A program made the position numbers and the translations under genes. 64,000 nucleotides of DNA from Raphanus sativus (Eukaryota > Streptophyta > Magnoliopsida > Brassicales > Brassicaceae). Numbering within the stretch: position 1 is the first letter of the stretch; each line of letters opens with the position of its first letter. The stretch lies in assembly GCF_000801105.2 (NCBI RefSeq), contig NC_079519.1, positions 8,616,668 through 8,680,667 of the forward strand, written 5' to 3'. Of the stretch, positions 1-11,284 are shown piece by piece. Under the pieces are notes generated by a model, which ran no database searches, had not been told where the DNA came from, and worked only from the letters and a program-made list of their open reading frames with translations.

Positions 1-698
1 ACGTATAAGATGAAGGGAATAAGCAGCTTTAAAAAGGCTGATGTCGAAGCCATGTATTTTTATTTCAATTCTCCAAACTATTGCTTTTTGCATGCTTAAT
101 CAAATCAGGTAATCTCGGTCATAGTGCATTTTGACATGCTTTGTTCTTTTCATTTCTCAAAAAACGCCAGTGTCAGCATAGTTTAGTTATTATAAAAACC
201 ATGTGTGGATATCAATAGATTTAGATTAGTAGTAGGACAAATAAAACAGCAACTTAATCATTCATCAAAAAGAATCATGATGAATTTTAATCGAAATCAG
301 GGATGGTTAATATATTACAAATAGAATAGAAAAAAATATAGATGGGATTCTATGGAACTTCATTAGCGTAGATTATAGATAATAGGTGATATATTTTTTT
401 GGTTTTTTAATGTTTATAGAAACATATGTAAAGATAAACATATGTAAAATAAAAAAATACTAAAATTCCATTATAAAAAAAGATGCATAACTCATCTTTT
501 AAAATACAAAGAATCCTCTAAATAAAAATAGGGTATTATAAGACCAAAGCACACTTAAAATAAAATAGAAATAACTTTGAGACTTCAGTATTCGCGTATT
601 GGAATCCTGCAAAAAAAGCGTAGAAAATATATTAGGCGATTTTCATTTTTCCTTTCTAAATATATATTCATATTAAGTTACAACAAATAATATTATTC
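1..698. other. AT-rich intergenic stretch
   Basis: I see no gene here. It is AT-rich DNA lying downstream of the OB-fold gene on the minus strand. Confidence 0.5.
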
Positions 699-1761
699 TT
701 ACTGCGATTTGAAGAAACGAATATCTGGAACGTCAATATCAAACAGGATTTCAGAACCACCTTTAAAGTTTGTAACATATTTGAAACCACCTATATAAAA
801 ATTAAAACGATAAGAACGCAAGAACCTGTTATGAATTAGAAACAGTGAAAATAAGTTTTAATTACCTGCTCCCCACTCAATTCGCCATAACCTTAGAACA
901 CATACTACAATATCAGCCGTAGTTGAACGCCAGAATCCGTTTAAACTATGGGCTAGAGCTCCATAAGCAACACACTTAATATGCTTGTAACTGTCAGTTA
1001 TTGTTAATTAACCTGTCAATATACAATGATATATGGTCGTATTGATATAAATTAATCTAAGAAATAATAAGGTTAGAACCTGAGGTCTATTAAGGAGAAC
1101 TCCAACGAATATACAATTTGATTGTAAATGTTGGCAGGTTCAGCTTGCTCATGAGATATAAGATCTCCTACACGAACCAACGCTCCACATAGATCTACAT
1201 AAGAAATATTTACTCGGCATTTAGTAAACTTAGTCTATATTAGGTAACAATATAAGATAAGCTAAAGAATAATGAACTTACCAACACAGTACATAGGATG
1301 ATAAAGACCACGCTTTATACCACGAAAGTTTGCACATCGTAGAAAATAAGAACCATTTATTGGTTCTATCATCGAAACCAAGGTCTCTTCAGTGAACTTG
1401 ATAGTGTATTTGTTTTTTGTGGTTCTTACCAACCCACCAGCGTGTTTTATTTTGAAATTGACTATCTCAACCCAACTACCTTCATTTAGCTGCATGTCAT
1501 TAGGTAGAGATATAGCATAGTTCAAGCTTCCTTCGACTGTTACTCCTTGTTTGTCAAAAAGAACTGACTATAAAAGTAATACAAATGTGATTTGTAATAT
1601 TTTCAAATTAAGAGTCGAAAACTTACTTTCTCATCTCCCAGGAGCATGACAGAGTGATGATCTCCACCTCTTTTCGTACTCCATTTCCTGATGATCTTCA
1701 CGCGGATTGCAGGAAATGGGAGATTAGTTTGCAAATTACCCAAAGAAATGAAGTTGACCAT
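699..1761 (-). CDS. RPA-like OB-fold (DUF223) protein, five exons, intact
   Basis: The minus strand gives a clean five-exon model: 1627-1761, 1282-1567, 1080-1195, 866-983 and 699-790. Every junction is GT-AG, phases agree, and there is one frame of 248 codons from ATG at 1759-1761 to TAA at 699-701. The N-terminus has the crucifer replication-protein-A-like pattern (RVKIIRKWSTKRGGDHHSVM followed by LLGDE), a nucleic-acid-binding OB fold. A second conserved stretch (SYFLRCANFRGIKRG) follows near residue 120. This family is greatly expanded in Brassicaceae and RPA-like proteins are also carried by plant Helitrons, so it may be Helitron cargo for the helicase remnant next to it or a host paralogue. 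Single-stranded DNA binding is inferred from the fold only; there is no catalytic motif. Confidence 0.7.
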
Positions 1762-2889
1762 CGCAAATTCTGTAACAATTTTGACTGAGAATGAGTTATC
1801 TTTAGGGTTACTATGCTTGCTTTATATACACTACATATATAGGTATTTCCGCGAACCCTAGATAAAACTTAGTACGTGATTTGTGTAATAATTTGCTATG
1901 CAGAGAATCAAAAGATTATTAATGACATTCCTTTTCTGCATATGAGTTAAATTTAGTAGATATACAAATGCAGTATTTTATACATTTACTTTCTCGGTTT
2001 ATGATTCTGAGTTAGATTTGGGTGATATGCCTTGGAGAGAACTTCGATTATAAGATTTTATAGATATAGTCGATTTTGTGTTCTTCATTAATATTGTTGA
2101 TATAGGAAATTATCCTAGCTGCTGTATTATGACTATATATATCATTGATATTTAAATTAAATGCGTATTTTTTTTCCTTGCAAGTTAATTTAGCAATTGT
2201 TTGGTAATAGAATATATATTACTATAAGGACATAAATGTCTTCCTTTTGAGATTCATAAGTTTAGAAAAGTGAGGTTGAGAAAACAGCACTTTTACAGTG
2301 GTTTTAAATAGAAAAATTTATTAGTGAATTTTTTTCCGGAAATTTAAGTAGGACACTTATTAAGTATATAAACTAAAATAAAGATTTTGTTAATATTAGA
2401 TGATAGCTTTTATATTATATTACACGAATATAATTAGCTGGAGTAATATTTTTTTATTTTTGATGCAAATATGTCTAAAAGGAAACATGGGTATAATGAT
2501 ATGCTGCAAGTTTGAATTAAATGAAAAATAATAGTGTACATAGCAACTTCACAGCTTAAATTCGAAAAATTGATACTCGCCAGCAACAATGCAAGAAAAA
2601 ATAACATCCTACAAATTTGAGGTCTTCCGAATAAACTTCAGTTGACTTGTCCATTAGTTCTCCCTACAATTACATAGTTATAATAAATTGTTTGAAGGCA
2701 TAGGGGAAATATGAAATATAAGAGTACACGATTGTCATACCTTTCATGCTAAAAAACTTATTTGTTGACAGCATTGAAGAATCAACTCTGTTATTAACAC
2801 ATAAAATATAGTAAGCAAAACATAGTCAATTTATATAAAATTAGAACACTTCTCCAAAACGATTATGATTTGGAAATACAGTTTCTAAG
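1762..2889. other. AT-rich spacer between OB-fold gene and helicase remnant
   Basis: No coding signal seen. It holds the upstream region of the 248-residue OB-fold gene and the downstream end of the helicase pseudogene. Confidence 0.4.
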
Positions 2890-5800
2890 CTACTCGTTTA
2901 TACTTATTTGTGTGTCTTTCTCTTCAAACAAATTCTGGAAAACTTCCTTGTAAACAACATTCATGGTTGAACTCTGTGGGCACGCCCCATCTTTGTCTGT
3001 AATTAAGATCTTTAACCCTTTCCTGGACTTCACTCGAGAGACAGCTACATACAACTGGCCATGCGAGAACACTGGTCTAGGCAAAAACAGACCCACTTTC
3101 GCTAGTGTTTGTCTCTGGCTTTTGTTTATTGTCATGGCAAAAGCTACTTTCAAAGAAAATTGTCTACGGCTCATCTTAAAAGGAAGCTTAGAATCGGTAG
3201 GTGTTATCAGAATGCGATGTAAGAAAACCTTCTCACCTGCTCTAGTGCCTGTAATAACCTTAGCTTCGAGGAGATGATTACCCAGTTGGGTAATTTGCAA
3301 CCTTGTCCCGTTACACAGACCTTCGTTAGTATTAAGATTCCGCAATAGCATCACTGGTGTACCAATCCTCAGCCGTAAAGAATGATTAGGTAACCCAGAT
3401 GCTTTGATACTATTAAGAAAGTCAGGTGTGAATACAGAGTCATCTTTCGATTTAGTATCAGCAGGATCAATACTATCTGAACTCAAATATATTCTCTCTT
3501 CCCCTGAAATATGGGTGGTACAATAGACTCAAAATATAAACTTCCGAACTTATAAAAAAAACTCTATACTAAAGAGAGTAATTATAAAACAGAGATAAAG
3601 AGAATCTTACCAGTTAGGTGATCAAGCATGTAGTTGTTAATGACATCGACATCTTCATTAGTTGGACACATGATAGCTCGCTCTTGAAAAAATAACGGGT
3701 CTTGAGTCCTTGAATGTAGTCCCATATACTTCGAACACTATAGCCTCAATAGGATCATTACATTGTGTAATCAAAAGATCCTTTGGAATGTCTATCATAG
3801 TTTCACCAGTGTTCGGCTCATTTATCTTTCCATCTCCTACGTCCAATATCCATTTTGAAAATTCAGCTATCTCCGCAGCTGCACTATGATTTTGTTCTGA
3901 AAATGCCTCATATTTTTGGTTAACTCCAAAACTTTGCAATATTTCCACAAATACGATGAGTTTAGAGCAGCCATAACTATATCAGTTCGATTTCCCTTAG
4001 GAATAACTGGTAATATTTGTCTGAAATCACCTCCAAAGACTACCACTTTACCACCAAAAGGAGTTTCATCGGTTGTCTTCATAATGTCACAGAGACTGCG
4101 ATCTAAAGCTTCAAAGCAATGTCTACTCATCTTAGGGCTTCGTCCCAAATAATAAGAGACGCTTTTGAAATTAATTCTGCCTGATCACTACCTGGTTGAA
4201 TCTTGCATGTAGAGAATTCATCTGGGTTAATTGGAATGCTAAATCTGGAATGCGCTGTTCTTCCTCCAGGTAGTAGTAAAGCTGCAATTCCGCTAAAAGC
4301 AACATTTAGAACGATATCACCTCTTGAACGTATAGAAGCTGAAAGCAGATTCCAGATAAATGTTTTCCCTGTTCCACCATATCCATATACAAAATAGAAC
4401 CCTCCTGATGATGTATTGACAGAGGCCATTATCTCTTCGTATACTGTCCTCTGCTCATCGGTCAACTGTCTAAACAGTTCCTGGTGTCTAGTGCGCAACT
4501 CTTCCTGAGGGTAATTAAGTTCATCTTCGAGAAGCCGATTACCATGAGAATATTGATCATTGTCAACTGGCTGAGGCATGGTCTTCCATCGTTCCAAAGA
4601 TGTATTATTTTTTCGCAGCAACTTATCTATCATCAACAACGTGATATTCTCAACCTGTTCTTTTGTCAAGATGAGATCTGCAATAAAATCATGTGTTAGT
4701 CAATAATTAATTTGTAATGTAAACTCTCGCTTTGATATTAAGGTAATGAACTAACATACTTGGATTTCGTCGCTTTTTTCGTTCAAGGTAAAGAACATCT
4801 TCGGATAATATGTCTTTGGTGGAATTCCAAACCAATCTCGGCGTCGATAAGCTTTCAGATAATAACATCTGAGCAAACAGACGTCGTCGAACATAATTTC
4901 CTGTCGCCCAAAAACTACATTCTTTTAGAGCTTCAATATACTCTTTGTCATCATCCAACAAACCAAGCTCATAACAGACGTCCTCAAAACTTGGGTAAAG
5001 AATTCCATCTACTATCTTGATGTCATCATAAGACCTTGGCCATTTAACCTTATTAATCAATATCAAATTTAATTTAGACCAAACCAAAAAAAAACATGAC
5101 AAATAACGAAAAAATGTACCTTTCCAAACTTTAACCTTTGCAAATCTCATGACACAAATTATGGTTTTTGCAGAAATAAGTTGAATTGATTCGCTTAGCT
5201 CTAGAGCAACTTTACCCCATACAACCAATGGAATTCTAACATCTCTGGTGACAAAAAATTAAGCAAGGGAATAATGTGAATATTTAGATAAGATATATAA
5301 AGGTAATCAGACTATAATAAAATCGAAATTAGACTCACTCCGGATTTTTTAACTCTAACGAAATCTTCTCGGTGTCCTTTCCATTAAGAGAGACGATTTC
5401 AACATTAGAAATCTCCACAACCTTACCAATAATATCTACAAAAAAATTACAAGAAAAGATGAGTATTCTAGGGCAATATATTATGAAGTGCATTATATTA
5501 AAAATACACTCACCGAACAAATATTGCGGGTTCAGACAACCGTTTAAGATATCATGAAAACTGCAAGGTTTAAAACCGGTCGAACTGAACGACATATCCT
5601 CACAAAATCGAACCCGAGTAAAGTCTTGTAACAAAAATTTGTAAGGATGGTTTGTTGTTCGATAGGAGTCGGTGGATAGAGAAAGTTGAAAATTATAGAA
5701 AATCTTCGAGTCACCTTCTAGGATGTTGGATTCAAATGTAGGAACTAAGTCCTCACTAATAGTTGCATGAATAGCATCACCCTGATAAAAATATTAGTAG

Positions 5801-6021
5801 AGTTGAGTAAATATATTTGTTTTAATCATGAAGGCTTCGTAGAGTAAAAAAAAATCCCACAATATATTTACATGGGAATCAACTAAAACCATCTCAATAC
5901 TCTGGATACCTGCTACGGTGAATTGTCTCCACAGACGAACAATATGGACCCTTATTTTCCAGGTCGTTTTACCAGGTTTCAGATCAATCACCTTGTCAAA
6001 ATATGAGACCATCGTCGGCAT
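2890..6021 (-). pseudogene. RPA-like OB-fold region joined to a broken Helitron PIF1-type helicase
   Basis: On the minus strand an RPA-like OB-fold segment starts at ATG 6021 (SYFDKVIDLKPGKTTWKIRV). It can be spliced through exons at about 5872-6021, 5514-5781, 5340-5435 and 5123-5246. Right after its KVKVWKG motif the sequence becomes the pre-helicase and helicase part of a Helitron protein: RSYDDIKIVDGILYPSFEDV at about 5030, Walker A GYGGTGKT at about 4380, Walker B IIWDEA at about 4140, then GGDFRQILPVIP. The last part, 2890-3486, carries the C-terminal helicase motifs ([18 protein letters not shown]). The helicase is broken by single-base shifts near 4136, 3905 and 3690, and the usual INKSQGQ motif reads INKSQRQ. 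No HUH Rep domain is present. I infer a dead, 5'-truncated Helitron helicase fused to, or juxtaposed with, an OB-fold gene. Confidence 0.75.
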
Positions 6022-6094
6022 TATCAAATGTCTAAAGGTTTTATCTTTTTTTATGGAGTTTAAGATGCGTGAACCTCAACTTATATAATATACT

Positions 6095-6250
6095 ATATGC
6101 CATATAGTTGCAATATATCGGTAATAAGAAAGGAAATGAAAAGTAAATGAAAAATTAGCTTATGTTAAATAGATATCTTATAAGTTTGTATATTTGATAT
6201 TTAACATTTTTTACTGATTTGAGACTTGGTAAGCAAGAATAATATATTTG
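6095..6250 (+). repeat. Direct repeat copy 1 (partner at 8215-8370)
   Basis: About 155 bp starting near ATAGTTGCAATAT and ending in ACTGATTTGAGACTTGGTAA recurs in the same orientation at 8215-8370 at roughly 85-90% by eye. Its last 45 bp recur again at 6326-6370. The pair brackets the retroelement ORF at 7049-7867. Confidence 0.7.
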
Positions 6251-7048
6251 TTATCTTTAATCTTTAATAAATTATAAATGTAACCATTTAGGATGTGTAA
6301 CAAAATATTCCAATTTCAGAAATTAGATATTTAACATTTTTTACTGATTTGAGACTTGGTAAGCAAGAAAGCAAATTTGTTAACTTTAATCTTTAGTAAA
6401 TAGTAAATGTTATCTTTAAAAAAAAACCGGCTCGTCAATAAAAATAAACATAAAACAAATCATGCATATATACGATATAATTAATAAATACTATGGAATG
6501 GAAATAAACACTATAATTGACATTTATCTGTTTAATGATACATTTTATAAAATGAAGATAATAAAAACATTCCCATTTCGGCCGTGTATATCATTTTCAA
6601 AGTTAAACACTTTTCGTTATGGTTACAACCAATGTGTTTTACTGCAAATCTAACCTACTAAATATTATTATCATGACTTTCTCTGCATAGCCAATGAAGT
6701 TCAATGTAAAACCCACTCAACTTTAGTATTCGTGTACTGCTCTGTATAAATGACTTCAAACAATATAGCTATGCATGTAGATTTCGAAACAGAAACACAA
6801 AAAACCCAATTGGAACTGCTTTGGCCAATATACGAAAACCATCAATCAAGAAACTGATAGACGATTACATTATAGTAAATTCATATAGTTCATGAATTTA
6901 AAAGTTGTTGTAGAAGTTTCACACGCAAGTAATAAAGCCAAAAAGACAGAACATTAGTCATGAAAACGAAAACGGTACGAAACTTGCGGAAGATTAATTA
7001 GCCGATAAACCAAAAATCTTTAAAACACTTGATAAAACTTCAATCTCC
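6251..7048. other. AT-rich DNA upstream of the repeat-flanked ORF
   Basis: No convincing gene. A 63-codon reading frame at 6462-6653 has AT-driven composition and no recognisable motif. A third short copy of the 6095-6250 repeat lies at 6326-6370. Confidence 0.4.
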
Positions 7049-7867
7049 TCATGATGAGAAGACACGAACACGTCCCCCGATTAGTCCTTCATCTCCTGGC
7101 ACCTGAGGAACTTCTTTCTGAAACATTAAGATCTGATAGATCAGATTTGGGAAGATGAGGTCTGTCTCCCAATCTGATCGGTGAGTCATCTCTATGACTT
7201 GATCGTACACGAGTCTTCCGAAATCAATCTTCTTTCGAGAAGAAACCGCGTATATGAGGCGGAGACGGTCCTGGATCAAAGAAGTAGTGTCCGGTCCAGG
7301 AAGCCAGTTGAGCTTACAAATGCGATAGAGTATATCGTATGGCTTCACCAGAGTACTGAGCTTGAAATCCTTCCAGGTGTACGATTGGGCTCTTGTTAGG
7401 TAGACGATGGCATCATCTAGAAGAATTACCTCCCAGTGAAATGAGGCCTCGACATCAGGTGTCATCAACAGACGGTTGATAACCGACGGTTCGAAACGGT
7501 AGAGGGTTCCGCGGATCAGAGTACCGTTACCATCATAGATGATGTTTGATATGAACTCCCTAACAACTCTAGGACAAAAAAGCTGGACATGCAGGACAGT
7601 ATAACACCAACCTGCTCTATCTATGATCCTAAACGCATCAGCTAACAGAGGATCAGTAGGATCTAGAGAAGCTTGAACGACAAAACCTCTAAGGGAGAGA
7701 TACTGATACCCGGTTGCGGCGTCGGCGTTGTAATGGCGGCGAGAAGGTTCCCCGATGGTTGCGAGGGTTCCGGAGAATGCCAAACGGTTACTTCGGATAC
7801 GATGTTCAAGGAACCGTAATGGATTTTGGGGACGGAAGGGAGCAGGTACAGGATTCAGATGACTCAT
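7049..7867 (-). CDS. Retroelement ORF, putative plant transposon protein domain
   Basis: An uninterrupted 272-codon frame runs from ATG 7865-7867. The core (VVREFISNIIYDGNGTLIRG, then YRFEPSVINRLLMTPDV) resembles the domain called putative plant transposon protein, found in Athila-like retroelement ORF1 products and related unclassified elements. In that family a VREFY-like motif precedes a 'RG..V.F....IN..L' motif, and both are present. I see no signal peptide or membrane segment. GC content is higher than the surroundings. It sits between two direct repeat copies, which suggests an inserted unit. No partner gag, protease or reverse transcriptase was found nearby, so the function is unknown and the family call moderate. 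Confidence 0.5.
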   Translation of the reverse strand: MSHLNPVPAPFRPQNPLRFLEHRIRSNRLAFSGTLATIGEPSRRHYNADAATGYQYLSLRGFVVQASLDPTDPLLADAFRIIDRAGWCYTVLHVQLFCPRVVREFISNIIYDGNGTLIRGTLYRFEPSVINRLLMTPDVEASFHWEVILLDDAIVYLTRAQSYTWKDFKLSTLVKPYDILYRICKLNWLPGPDTTSLIQDRLRLIYAVSSRKKIDFGRLVYDQVIEMTHRSDWETDLIFPNLIYQILMFQKEVPQVPGDEGLIGGRVRVFSS

Positions 7868-8214
7868 ATCGACTCGATTTCTTGAGAGAGCAAAGGGGAG
7901 ATGGAAGATTATGACTCTCGACTTTCCCTCCGTATCTGAAGCAGAAGCACTATATCAGTGAGTTGACGTGACAATTAATGTATAAGATATGTTTTACGGT
8001 CTTGATTTATCTAAATTTACACGTAATGACTATAATTATTACTTTTTTTTTTACTTATCTATGTAACAATTGTAATTGAAAAGTCAAAAAAGTGTTTTAA
8101 TTTATATTATCGAGGTTACAATCTAAGCTGGTCACACTAAGCTTTTGTCAAAATCTGGTTTATGCAAACTATAATTTTTATTTGTGTTTTTAATAAAGTA
8201 ATTATAGTGTTTTA
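7868..8214. other. Spacer
   Basis: No gene seen; T-rich runs and the upstream region of the 272-codon ORF. Confidence 0.35.
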
Positions 8215-8370
8215 GTTTATATAGTTGCAATATTATTGCTAATAAGAAAGGCAATACGAAAGTAAATGCAAAATTAGATTATGTTAAATAGATATCTTAT
8301 AAGTTCGAAGTTTAGATATTTAACTTTTTTTTACTGATTTGAGACTTGGTAAGAAAGAAAAATATTTAGC
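8215..8370 (+). repeat. Direct repeat copy 2 (partner at 6095-6250)
   Basis: Shares with copy 1 the strings TTATGTTAAATAGATATCTT and ACTGATTTGAGACTTGGTAA in the same order and spacing. Confidence 0.7.
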
Positions 8371-8465
8371 AGGTAAATATGGTAAGCAAGAAAAAAATTT
8401 ATAATTTTTTTACTGATTCAATTCAATGCAAAAAACTTTACATGCACAACGTCCTCGTATGTATT

Positions 8466-9176
8466 AAACAAACTAGGGGTGGGCATTTTATCCGATACCC
8501 GAACCCGTATCCGAATCCGACCGAACAAACCCGAACCGAAACCGAACCGAAGTAGCAAAATACCCGAACGGGTATTGAATTAGAAGAGATTGGATATCCG
8601 AACCCGAACGGATAATACCCGAACCCGAATGGATATCCGAAGATAACCGAACATATGTATACTTAGGTCTATATTCCTAGTTTACTTTTTTAATTTTATT
8701 CAAAATGTTTATTTTTATTATGCACATAGTTCAAAATTAGATAATTTACATATAACTGGAAACAGGTGAATTTTTACTCACTTAAAATGCATGTCAAGAT
8801 TTTTATTCCATGCATTAACAAAAGTTACATCCAAAATTTAAAAATACTAATCAATTTATTATCTTTTATTTGTAAAATGTTATCTTCAAATTTATTAATC
8901 ATTCAATTATTAGAAAATAAAAAATCAGTTAAGTGAAATATATATTTTCTAAGTACAAAAAAACTTGAGAAATGAAAAATTAAATTTTTTTTCCAAAATC
9001 TAAATATCCGAAAACCCGACCCGAAATACCCGAACCCGAACTAAAAATACCCGAACCCGACCCGAAGTAAAGAAATACCCGAACGGGTATTACACTCCTA
9101 TACCGAAATACCCGAAAATCCGAAATACCCGATCCGAACCCGAACGGGTACCCGAACGCCCACCCCTAAAACAAAC
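8466..9176. mobile_element. Non-autonomous hAT element with CCCGAA-rich ends
   Basis: The element spans 8474-9168 (695 bp). It begins TAGGGGTGGGC and ends with the inverted copy GCCCACCCCTA, a hAT-type terminal sequence. It is flanked by perfect 8-bp duplications AAACAAAC at 8466-8473 and 9169-9176, the duplication length expected for hAT. Both ends are packed with CCCGAA/CCGAAC units in direct and inverted form (about 8490-8650 and 9000-9160), while the middle is plain AT-rich DNA with no transposase. This is a short element mobilised in trans. The exact duplication and clean termini indicate fairly recent insertion. Confidence 0.9.
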
Positions 9177-10588
9177 ATATGTGTTTTACAGAATCTGCTC
9201 GATATTATTATAATGCAATGTGATCTTAGCCAATGAAGTAGTTAAACAAATGTGTTTTCTTGCACTGTTCATCTATTTAGCTTCTTTCTATAACCTTACT
9301 TGACAAAAAAGAGAAGAGAACTCTTTTATTAGTTGAAGCTGTTGTTTCGGTTATTCAACTTCCGCGAAGAAGACACACATAGTTCTTTATTTTTTGCTTC
9401 AAAGAATTCATACAACATATAACTTACATACATGAAACATCAGTGTGCACAAATAACCAAACTATAGCATACAAAAAAATACATGACAGTCTATCAAACT
9501 TGACTATAATGTTACTGCTTCGTTCAATCCAATTTTGGCTATGCAGAGAAGCAAATGACTCCGAATATTACTTACATAAAAACTATTGTTATACCATAGC
9601 AGCAAATGTTTGATCACAATGCAAGACTTCCTTTGAATCCAATACTTCCTTTGAATAGCGTATGGCTTATCACCAAAGCAGCAATTGTTTCACCCACTTG
9701 CCTTGTCAAAATACACCACTTCCTTTGAATGTTTGATCACAACCTGATTACTAACGTAATGCTTGCGAGAAACAGGGATATAAACATCAGCTCCACGAGC
9801 AGCTCCGTTCTACAAAAACATGAAATATGTATATAATTATGGTCGACCTATAGAACAACAAAAAATAAGTGTAGCGACTATGAAAAACATATAGTTTATT
9901 CTTCGTAAACGTATCAAATCTTTTCCTTCTCTCTCTCAATCTTCTATAGTTACTCGGGACTGATGTTTGCTCCTCCTTTAGCTCTCCCTTAGCTCTCCGT
10001 GTTTGCTCGTCCCTTAGCTCTCCCTGTTTGCAAATGGCAAACTCATCACGATTTGGCCTTCGCAACTGAAGTTCAAGGCAGTTGTATGTTCTCCCTAACT
10101 TTTGTCCTCCTCGTCTACGCTAAAGGCTGCCTCATCGATCTCGAAGTCATGAACACGCGACAGAAGACGGCAAGACTCGAAGGGAGAGAACGATGAATCG
10201 GATCCTTCCATCGTCGAGAGGTAATGCTTAAAAGTGTTTCTGCTTCGTGGTGGTGACTTTCGTACGATTTCAAACCATAAGTTCAAAATGTAGTTGTTTC
10301 TAAACGTTTAGCGACAACACAGCACAAAACGAATGAACAAACAAACAGTTCATGCATGAATGAAAAAAAAATTGTTTACGTTTCTTGTTATGGAACCAAA
10401 TAAGGAAACAAAGCAAAGAATTAAATGATCCGTTTTTCTTAAACTCCCTCACAGAGTGACACGTGGATCCGAGCCTTCTCATGCATTCTCACCAAAATCG
10501 TTTAAAGAAAGCCTTAAAAATGCTTTTCCTTTAATATATAAGGGATGTGTATTTATTGTTATTCTCTACGTAACATCCACAACATCTA
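9177..10588. other. Spacer with short hypothetical reading frames
   Basis: No recognised gene. Simple direct repetition of CTTCCTTTGAAT occurs at about 9628, 9647 and 9720, and TTAGCTCTCC is repeated near 9986-10022. One minus-strand frame is listed separately. Confidence 0.35.
10095..10211 (-). CDS. Hypothetical short acidic N-terminal exon
   Basis: From an ATG at 10209-10211 the minus strand encodes about 38 residues rich in Ser, Asp and Glu (MEGSDSSFSPFESCRLLSRV onward) and then stops. A charged, partly repetitive frame continues leftward near 9800-10065 (EQTRRAKGELKEEQT). Composition is protein-like and GC-richer than the surroundings. I do not recognise it and cannot place an intron, so it may be a captured exon or chance. 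Confidence 0.2.
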   Translation of the reverse strand: MEGSDSSFSPFESCRLLSRVHDFEIDEAAFSVDEEDKS

Positions 10589-10866
10589 GGGTCCGATTGG
10601 TAATGGCTGTAGCTTTAAAATTTTTGCTGTAGAAAAAAGCTGTAGACTTTTTGCTTTGGCTTTAGATTTTATTGCTGTAGATTTTATGGAGAGCTCAAAA
10701 AATTTGATTTGAATATTTGGCTTTAGAAATCACTTACACAGCTGTAGATTATTTCCGGAGCTGTGATTTTTAAAAAGTCAATAAAGCTTGATTGCTATGA
10801 ATTTAGTGCTTTAGAAATAAATAGTGCTCTGGACAGCACCTACAGCCATTACCAATCACACCCCTA
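10586..10866. mobile_element. PIF/Harbinger-like MITE with CTA duplication
   Basis: A 275-bp element (10589-10863) has inverted ends sharing GATTGGTAATGGCTGTAG, the outer bases being GGGTCC on the left and GGGTGT on the right. It is flanked by the trinucleotide CTA on both sides (10586-10588 and 10864-10866). GCTGTAG-type subterminal motifs recur inside. Terminal GGG and a 3-bp duplication point to PIF/Harbinger, although that superfamily prefers TTA/TAA. No coding capacity. Confidence 0.75.
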
Positions 10867-11284
10867 GTGTTCGGAAATGGAGGGAGTTTAAAAATGCATT
10901 TTAAGAGGGAAAAACGGTAACCTCACAATTATACATGCATGACATGTTGTCCCGTTGGTTGACACGAATTTTTTCGTGACTTGTGTATGATAAGTATATT
11001 CTTCTCGGCGACTTTTGTAATATTCTATTTATCGCGCAAGTTTAGGTGACTTTGAATGTAATATACATTAGGATACAGGTCTGATCTAGGCACAGCCAAG
11101 TAAAACATTGTTCTTGATCCCAAAAATTTTAGAAGTTTTTACATAAAAAAGTGCCTAAACATTGAGATTGGTCCCAAAATTTTTAGAATTCTTAAGATAT
11201 GTTTCAGGTCTCAAAAATCTGAGGTCCAAACGAGTTAGTTTATATATGTTTCGTAATCATAAAAATGTGGTGATATTAGTTTGG
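10867..11284. other. Spacer
   Basis: No gene seen between the MITE and the LINE 3' end. Confidence 0.4.

Noticed and set aside
6462..6653. 63-codon plus-strand frame
   Set aside because: AT-driven, Ile/Asn/Tyr-rich, no conserved pattern.
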